Below, piece by piece: positions 58,744-64,000 of a stretch of DNA of 64,000 nt (position 1 is its first letter; every line of letters begins with the position of its first letter). This DNA is from Nonomuraea indica (lineage in GTDB: Bacteria > Actinomycetota > Actinomycetes > Streptosporangiales > Streptosporangiaceae), in assembly GCF_002850745.1 (NCBI RefSeq), contig NZ_KZ559468.1:663119-727118 (forward strand). Direction: 5' to 3'. The position numbers and the translations under genes were made by a program. Under the pieces are notes generated by a model. That model made no database searches. It was not told the origin of the DNA and saw only the letters and a list, made by a program, of their open reading frames with translations.

Positions 58744-60708
58744 GTGTCAGCCGAGCTACGCATCACCCTCGCCGGAGCCGAGCGTGTGGTCGCGGCCGGC
58801 ACGACGGCCGGTGACGCGCTCGAGGCCGACGGCCGCACCGTCATCGCCGCCCGGGTCAACGGCGAGCCGCGCGACCTCGCCCACCCGCTCGCCGACGGCG
58901 ACGTGGTGGAGCCGATCGACATCGCCAGTGACGACGGCCGCGCGATCGTCCGCCACTCCACCGCCCATGTCATGGCCCAGGCGGTCCAGGAGCTGTTCCC
59001 GGAGGCGAAGCTGGGCATCGGCCCGCCCGTCGACAACGGCTTCTACTACGACTTCGACGTCGCCCAGGCCTTCCAGCCCGACGACCTCAAGCGCGTCGAG
59101 AAGCGCATGCGCGAGATCGTCAAGCAGGGGCAGCTGTTCGCCCGCCGCCCCGTCACCGACGAGCAGGCCCGCGCGGAGCTCGCCGCCGAGCCGTACAAGC
59201 TGGAGCTGATCGGTCTCAAGGGCGGCGCGGCGGCGGAGGAGTCCGTCGAGGTCGGCGCGGGCGAGCTGACCATCTACGACAACCTCGACCCCAAGAGCGG
59301 CGAGCTGCGCTGGAAGGACCTGTGCCGCGGCCCGCACGTGCCGTCCACCCGGTCCATCCCGGCCTTCAAGCTCATGCGCTCCGGCGGCGCCTACTGGCGC
59401 GGCAGCGAGAAGAACCCGCAGCTCCAGCGCATCTACGGCACCGCGTGGGAGTCGCGCGACAAGCAGGACGAATACCTCAAGCTGCTGGAGGAGGCCGAGA
59501 AGCGCGACCACCGCAGGCTCGGCGCGGAGCTGGACCTGTTCAGCTTCCCGCCCGAGCTGGGCAGCGGGCTGCCGGTCTTCCATCCCAAGGGCGGGATCAT
59601 CCGCAAGGAGATGGAAGACTACATGCGCAAGCGGCAGGGCGAGGCGGGCTACGAGTTCGTCAACACCCCGCACATCACCAAGTCGCAGCTGTTCGAGACC
59701 TCCGGTCACCTGCCGTGGTACGCCGAGGACATGTTCCCGCCCTTCGAGCTGGAGGGCGTCGAGTACCGCGTCAAGCCGATGAACTGCCCGATGCACAACC
59801 TGATCTTCCGGGCGCGCGGGCGGTCCTACCGTGAGCTGCCGCTGCGGCTGTGCGAGTTCGGCTCCGTCTACCGCTACGAGAAGTCGGGCGTCGTCCACGG
59901 CCTGACCCGGGTGCGCGGCATGACGCAGGACGACTCCCACATCTACTGCACCCGCGAGCAGATGGCCGGCGAGATCAAGAGCCTGCTCACCTTCGTGCTC
60001 AGCGTGCTGCGCGACTTCGGCCTGTCGGAGTTCTACCTGGAGCTGTCCACCCGCGACGACTCCGACAAGTTCATCGGCGACCCGGCCGACTGGGAGGCGG
60101 CCACCGAGGCGCTGCGCCAGACGGCCGAGGAGTCGGGGCTGGAGCTGGTCGACGACCCGGGCGGCGCCGCCTTCTACGGCCCCAAGATCTCCGTCCAGGC
60201 CAAGGACGCGATCGGCCGAACCTGGCAGCTGTCCACCATCCAGCTCGACCTCAACCAGCCCAAGCGGTTCGAGCTCGAGTACCAGGCCGCCGACGGCAGC
60301 CGCCAGACGCCCGTCATGATCCACCGGGCGCTGTTCGGCTCGATCGAGCGGTTCCTCGGCGTGCTGACCGAGCACTACGCGGGCGCCTTCCCTCCGTGGC
60401 TGGCCCCGGTGCAGGTCGTCGGCATCCCGATCGCCGACGCGCACGTGGCCTACCTGCACGACGTCGCCAAGCGGCTGCGTGAGCGGGGCATCCGGGTCGA
60501 GATCGACACGGCCGACGACCGGATGCAGAAGAAGATCCGCAACGCCCAGCGGGCCAAGGTGCCGTTCATGCTGCTGGCGGGCGACGACGACATCGCCGGC
60601 GGCGCGGTGTCGTTCCGCTACCGCAGCGGCGAGCAGAAGAACGGCGTGCCGGTGGACGAGGCCGTCGCCGAGATCGTCGACGCGGTCGCCCGCCGCATCC
60701 AGGTCTGA
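58744..60708 (+). CDS. thrS: threonyl-tRNA synthetase
   Basis: Charges tRNA-Thr. The 654-residue class II synthetase has an N-terminal TGS domain (about 1-60), the editing domain with [10 protein letters not shown] and later the zinc ligand region, class II motif 1, motif 2 ([25 protein letters not shown]) and motif 3 ([15 protein letters not shown]), then the anticodon-binding domain (about 540-640). GTG start with CAGGGAGC upstream. No T-box was recognised in the 89-bp leader. Confidence 0.95.
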   Translation: MSAELRITLAGAERVVAAGTTAGDALEADGRTVIAARVNGEPRDLAHPLADGDVVEPIDIASDDGRAIVRHSTAHVMAQAVQELFPEAKLGIGPPVDNGFYYDFDVAQAFQPDDLKRVEKRMREIVKQGQLFARRPVTDEQARAELAAEPYKLELIGLKGGAAAEESVEVGAGELTIYDNLDPKSGELRWKDLCRGPHVPSTRSIPAFKLMRSGGAYWRGSEKNPQLQRIYGTAWESRDKQDEYLKLLEEAEKRDHRRLGAELDLFSFPPELGSGLPVFHPKGGIIRKEMEDYMRKRQGEAGYEFVNTPHITKSQLFETSGHLPWYAEDMFPPFELEGVEYRVKPMNCPMHNLIFRARGRSYRELPLRLCEFGSVYRYEKSGVVHGLTRVRGMTQDDSHIYCTREQMAGEIKSLLTFVLSVLRDFGLSEFYLELSTRDDSDKFIGDPADWEAATEALRQTAEESGLELVDDPGGAAFYGPKISVQAKDAIGRTWQLSTIQLDLNQPKRFELEYQAADGSRQTPVMIHRALFGSIERFLGVLTEHYAGAFPPWLAPVQVVGIPIADAHVAYLHDVAKRLRERGIRVEIDTADDRMQKKIRNAQRAKVPFMLLAGDDDIAGGAVSFRYRSGEQKNGVPVDEAVAEIVDAVARRIQV

Positions 60709-60721
60709 CCTCGCCGGTGGA

Positions 60722-60752
60722 GCGCCGCCGGCCCCGCGCGGGCCGGCGGCGC
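60722..60752. terminator. bidirectional terminator between thrS and PIG-L gene
   Basis: A perfect 13-bp stem (GCGCCGCCGGCCC and its complement) with a CGCGC loop, 14 bases after the thrS stop and 11 before the convergent PIG-L stop. No T-tract. Confidence 0.85.
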
Positions 60753-60762
60753 CGCCGGTGCC

Positions 60763-61479
60763 TCAGCGGGTGTAGAGGCGGAAGGTGACGGTCGGGCGGT
60801 CGCCGAACGGGCCGTCCTCCTGCCGGACCGCGTTCTCGACGAACGACCGCGCGTACGCCTCCGGGTCCTCGTCGGTGAGGGCCTCGATGTAGGTGCGGTG
60901 CTCCAGCAGCGAGCGCACCCCCTGGTCCAGCCCCGCGGTGACGTCCACCGCGTGCGTGGGGGAGTGGGTGGCGGCCACGGCCACCCAGCGCACCCCGTCC
61001 CACGGCTCGCCGCCGGCACCGGGGAAGATCCACCGGTTGCCCGCGTCGGCCGCCGCGTCGAGCGTGGCCCGCCCGACGGCCTTGTGGTCGGGCGTGTTCC
61101 AGTCGACGCCGCCGGGCCAGGTGTCGTCGAAGTTCAGCGTGATCAGCAGCTCCGGCCGGTGCCTGCGGATGGCCGCGGTGATGTCCCGCCGCAGCCGCGG
61201 CCCGTACTCGATCACCCCGTCCGCGTGGTCGAGGAACTCCACGCTCGACACGCCCACCGCGGCGGCGCCGGCCCGCTGCTCGCGTGCGCGCAGCGGCGCC
61301 GCCTTCTCGGGGTCCAGGGTGTCGATTCCCGCCTCGCCGCGGGTGGCGAGCAGGTAGGACACCTCCCGCCCCGCGCGGGTCCACACGGCGACGGCCGCCG
61401 CGCAGCCGTACTCCAGATCGTCGGGGTGCGCCACGACGGCGAGGGCCCGCCGCCAGTCTTCGGGCATCGGTTCCAGCAT
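60763..61479 (-). CDS. PIG-L/LmbE-family deacetylase
   Basis: A 238-residue zinc deacetylase: AVVAHPDDLEYGCAAAVA (AHPDDxE zinc/base motif near 16-22), LLATRGEAGID, EFLDHADGVI and TPDHKAVGRATLDAA. Relatives include MshB/Mca of mycothiol metabolism and deacetylases in antibiotic pathways; it lacks the length and extra regions of Mca and MshB (about 300), so another acetyl-sugar or acyl substrate is likely. Stand-alone, convergent with thrS. Confidence 0.88.
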   Translation of the reverse strand: MLEPMPEDWRRALAVVAHPDDLEYGCAAAVAVWTRAGREVSYLLATRGEAGIDTLDPEKAAPLRAREQRAGAAAVGVSSVEFLDHADGVIEYGPRLRRDITAAIRRHRPELLITLNFDDTWPGGVDWNTPDHKAVGRATLDAAADAGNRWIFPGAGGEPWDGVRWVAVAATHSPTHAVDVTAGLDQGVRSLLEHRTYIEALTDEDPEAYARSFVENAVRQEDGPFGDRPTVTFRLYTR

Positions 61480-61688
61480 GCCCTCACCCTAGGCTGCGGC
61501 GATCTCCTGTGCCGTCCCGCCGGGCTCGTGGCGAAGATGTCGTACGAGTGGTTTGCGGCCTTCGTGTAGGCGGTAGCTCTTACGCAGAGTAATCGACTCA
61601 CTACCGGACGGCGGGTGCGGGGCGATCCGCGCCCGCCCGCCGCGTGGTGAGACCGAGGCGATGCCGGGCCGACAAGGGGGCGAAGGCC

Positions 61689-62762
61689 ATGAGCACAGCC
61701 GAGCCGGAGACCGGGCTGGACCAGACCGGGCCGGACCATGCCGGGCTGGACGAGGTGCACATCCTGTGGACGTCCGAAGGCATGAGCTGCGACGGGGACA
61801 CCGTGTCCGTCACGGCCGCCACGCTGCCGAGCATCGAGGAGGTCCTCCTCGGGCTCGTGCCGGGACTGCCGAAGGTGCACCTGCACAACAAGGTCCTGGC
61901 CGCCGAGGTGGGCGGGGAGTTCATGGCCGCCTTCCACCGGGCGGCCGAGGGCAGCCTCGGGCCGTACATCTTCGTGGTGGAGGGGTCCATCCCCAACGAG
62001 AACATCAACGGCGAGGGCTACTGGACCTCGATGGGCAACGACCCGGCGACCGGTCAGCCCATCACCGTCAACCAGTGGATCGACCGGCTCGCGCCGGGCG
62101 CGTGGGCGGTCGTCGCGGCGGGCACCTGCGCGACCTACGGCGGCGTCCACGCCATGGCCGGCAACCCGACCGGCTGCATGGGGCTGGCCGACTACCTCGG
62201 GGCGGACTTCCGCTCCGCCGGCGGCCTGCCCATCGTCAACGTGCCCGGCTGTCCCGTCCAGCCCGACAACTTCATGGAGACGCTGACCTGGCTGCTCTAC
62301 CAGGCGGCCGGGCTGGCTCCGATGATCCCGCTCGACCGGCAACTGCGGCCGACCTGGCTGTTCGGCAAGACCGTGCACGAGGGCTGTGACCGGGCCGGCT
62401 ACTACGAGCAGGGCGACTTCGCCCGCGACTACAACTCCCCGAAGTGCCAGGTGAAGATCGGCTGCTGGGGGCCGGTCGTCAACTGCAACGTCACCAAGCG
62501 CGGCTGGATGGACGGCATCGGCGGCTGCCCCAACGTGGGCGGCATCTGCATCGGCTGCACGATGCCCGGCTTCCCCGACAAGTTCATGCCGTTCATGGAC
62601 GAGCCGCCCGGCGGGTCCATGTCCTCGGGCATGGCGTCCGTGTACGGCGGGCTGGTCCGCCGCCTGCGCGCCATCACCAACAAGACGGTCAACACCGAGC
62701 CGAAGTGGCGCCACCGGGGCGCGAAACTCACCAGCGGATACGACCCCCGCTGGCGGGCCTAG
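61689..62762 (+). CDS. hhyS: [NiFe] hydrogenase small subunit, group 1h (actinobacterial)
   Basis: The electron-transfer subunit with Fe-S clusters. HILWTSEGMSCDGDTVSVTAATLPSIEEVLLG has Cys34 with adjacent Asp residues instead of CxxC, in line with the 3-Cys/1-Asp proximal cluster of the Ralstonia actinobacterial-type enzyme. GTCATYGG, GCPVQPDN, HEGCDRAGYYEQGDF, CQVKIGCWGPVVNCN and GGICIGCTMPGFPDKFMPFMDEPPG carry the remaining ligands. No Tat signal is evident, as in the group 1h enzymes. High-affinity H2 oxidation during starvation or sporulation is the known role. ATG at 61689 with GGGGG upstream; 16-base gap to the large subunit. Confidence 0.92.
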   Translation: MSTAEPETGLDQTGPDHAGLDEVHILWTSEGMSCDGDTVSVTAATLPSIEEVLLGLVPGLPKVHLHNKVLAAEVGGEFMAAFHRAAEGSLGPYIFVVEGSIPNENINGEGYWTSMGNDPATGQPITVNQWIDRLAPGAWAVVAAGTCATYGGVHAMAGNPTGCMGLADYLGADFRSAGGLPIVNVPGCPVQPDNFMETLTWLLYQAAGLAPMIPLDRQLRPTWLFGKTVHEGCDRAGYYEQGDFARDYNSPKCQVKIGCWGPVVNCNVTKRGWMDGIGGCPNVGGICIGCTMPGFPDKFMPFMDEPPGGSMSSGMASVYGGLVRRLRAITNKTVNTEPKWRHRGAKLTSGYDPRWRA

Positions 62763-62778
62763 AAGGGGGATCGCCGAC

Positions 62779-64000
62779 GTGACCATCCGATCACCGCAGG
62801 AGCAGGAGACGCGCCAGCTCGTCGAGATGTCCTGGGACCCGATCACCAGGATCATCGGCAACCTGGGCATCTACACCAAGATCGACTTTCAGAACAACCA
62901 GGTCGTGGAGTGCAAGAGCACCTCGTCGCTGTTCCGCGGCTACAGCGTGTTCATGAAGGGCAAGGACCCGCGCGACTCCCACTTCATCACCAGCCGGATC
63001 TGCGGCATCTGCGGTGACAACCACGCCGTCTGCTCCATCTACGCGCAGAACATGGCCTACGGGGTCAAGACGCCCCCGCTGGGGGAGTGGATCGTCAACC
63101 TCGGCGAGGCCGCCGAGTACATGTTCGACCACACGCTCTTCCAGGACAACCTGGTCTTCGTCGACTACTGCGAGCAGATGGTCAAGGAGACCAACCCCAG
63201 CCTGCTACGGCGCGCGGAGACGACCGAGGCGCCGCGGGGCGACATCCACGGCTACCGGACCATCGCCGACATCATGCGCGCCTTCAACCCGTTCACCGGC
63301 GCGGTCTACCGCGAGGCCCTCCAGGTCAGCAGGCTCACCCGGGAGATGTGCTGCCTGATGGAGGGCCGGCACGTGCACCCGTCCACCCTCTACCCGGGCG
63401 GCGTCGGCACCGTGGCCACCCCGCAGGTGTTCACCGACTACCTGGTCCGCCTGTTGCGCACCGTCGACTTCATCAAGCGCGCGGTGCCGATGAACGACGA
63501 CGTCTTCGACTTCTTCTACGAGGCGCTGCCCGGCTACGAGGAGGTCGGCCGGCGGCGCGTCATGCTGGGCTGCTGGGGGGCGTTCCAGGACCCGGGCGTC
63601 GTCGACTACGACTACCGCACCATGAACGAGTGGGGCCGGCGGATGTTCGTCACGCCGGGCATCGTCCTCGACGGCGAGCTGCGCACCACGAACCTGGTCG
63701 ACATCAACCTCGGCATCCGCATCCTGCTGGGCAGCTCCTACTACGACGACTGGCAGGGCGAGGAGACCTTCGTCACCCACGACCCGCTCGGCAACCCGGT
63801 CGACCAGCGCCACCCGTGGAACCAGACGACGCTGCCCCGGCCGCAGAAGCGCGACCTCGACGGCGGCAACTACAGCTGGGTGATGAGCCCGCGCTGGTAC
63901 GACGAGCGCACGGCCGGCTATCTCGCCCTCGACACCGGCGGCGGCCCCCTCGCCCGGCTCTGGGCCACGGCGCTGGCCGGGCTCGTCGACACCGGCACCG
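62779..64000 (+). CDS. hhyL: [NiFe] hydrogenase large subunit, group 1h, 3' partial
   Basis: The catalytic subunit with the Ni-Fe-CO-CN site. The first ligand pair is R-I-C75-G-I-C78-G in ITSRICGICGDNHAV; the early VEMSWDPITRIIGNLGIYTKID and HVHPSTLYPGGVGT segments are family-typical. The frame is open from the GTG at 62779 (AAGGGGG upstream) to the window end, about 407 codons, so the C-terminal DPCxxCxxH motif and maturation cleavage site are outside. Maturation (hyp) genes should follow. Confidence 0.92.
   Translation, partial: MTIRSPQEQETRQLVEMSWDPITRIIGNLGIYTKIDFQNNQVVECKSTSSLFRGYSVFMKGKDPRDSHFITSRICGICGDNHAVCSIYAQNMAYGVKTPPLGEWIVNLGEAAEYMFDHTLFQDNLVFVDYCEQMVKETNPSLLRRAETTEAPRGDIHGYRTIADIMRAFNPFTGAVYREALQVSRLTREMCCLMEGRHVHPSTLYPGGVGTVATPQVFTDYLVRLLRTVDFIKRAVPMNDDVFDFFYEALPGYEEVGRRRVMLGCWGAFQDPGVVDYDYRTMNEWGRRMFVTPGIVLDGELRTTNLVDINLGIRILLGSSYYDDWQGEETFVTHDPLGNPVDQRHPWNQTTLPRPQKRDLDGGNYSWVMSPRWYDERTAGYLALDTGGGPLARLWATALAGLVDTGT

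Noticed and set aside
60763-61479. mshB or mca of mycothiol metabolism
   Set aside because: AHPDDLE is shared, but the protein is about 60 residues shorter and lacks their C-terminal regions.

Overview
This is a GC-rich chromosomal window from a filamentous, spore-forming actinobacterium. Evidence includes very high GC with many GTG and TTG starts, an SsgA/SsgB-family sporulation-division regulator, an F420-type luciferase-like oxidoreductase, a DinB/mycothiol-type protein, a GH46 chitosanase and the actinobacterial group 1h [NiFe] hydrogenase. A Streptosporangiales member (Nonomuraea-like) is a reasonable guess, but only an inference. No phage, plasmid, CRISPR or IS element was recognised.

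Layout. 0-3.5 kb: the tail of an L-rhamnose catabolic operon (mutarotase, isomerase, aldolase/dehydrogenase fusion). 3.5-9.5 kb: small regulator/enzyme units, namely GNAT with MarR, a TetR-flavin monooxygenase operon with a clear operator, a fumarylacetoacetase-like/metallo-beta-lactamase fusion and a decayed MocR regulator. 9.5-17.3 kb: mostly minus strand, with a membrane glycosyltransferase-like protein, a chitosanase behind a 29-bp palindrome, a paired FMN reductase and luciferase-like monooxygenase, an NAD-binding protein, a D-Ala-D-Ala carboxypeptidase and a PhoX-type phosphatase. 17.5-20 kb: a GH42 beta-galactosidase between two gene remnants (sugar ABC permease tail, SDR head) and a 23-bp minisatellite. 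20-27 kb: a serine hydrolase, an HTH/Clp-N pair with a probable leaderless promoter, a heterodimeric ABC exporter and a tRNA Gly-Cys-Val cluster. 27-34 kb: ArsR-hutH, a dehydrogenase-RidA fusion facing a LysR gene, and pabB-pabC. 34-39 kb: a membrane Ser/Thr kinase, LVIVD and DUF305 lipoproteins, ssgB and tRNA-Val(CAC).

39-45 kb holds the most interesting unit. A LacI regulator and tandem CAAACGTTTG operators drive nitrilase, a duplicated-fold membrane protein, an amidase and a MetX-like hydrolase, apparently an uptake and stepwise hydrolysis pathway for an unknown amide or nitrile. 45-52.5 kb: a decayed GH95 fucosidase, a monooxygenase/MBL/S33-peptidase operon, and a divergent P450-HAD-DUF4031 operon. 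52.5-61.5 kb: an HD phosphohydrolase, DUF2786, a membrane-HTH protein, pgm, F420 oxidoreductase, GH25 lysozyme, thrS and a PIG-L deacetylase. 61.7 kb to the end: the small and (cut) large subunits of a group 1h uptake hydrogenase, the type used to scavenge atmospheric H2.

A recurring theme is short GC-rich tandem repeats (12, 15, 18, 23, 30, 31 bp) at gene ends and inside reading frames. Several sit next to decayed genes, which suggests slippage and deletion have shaped this region.
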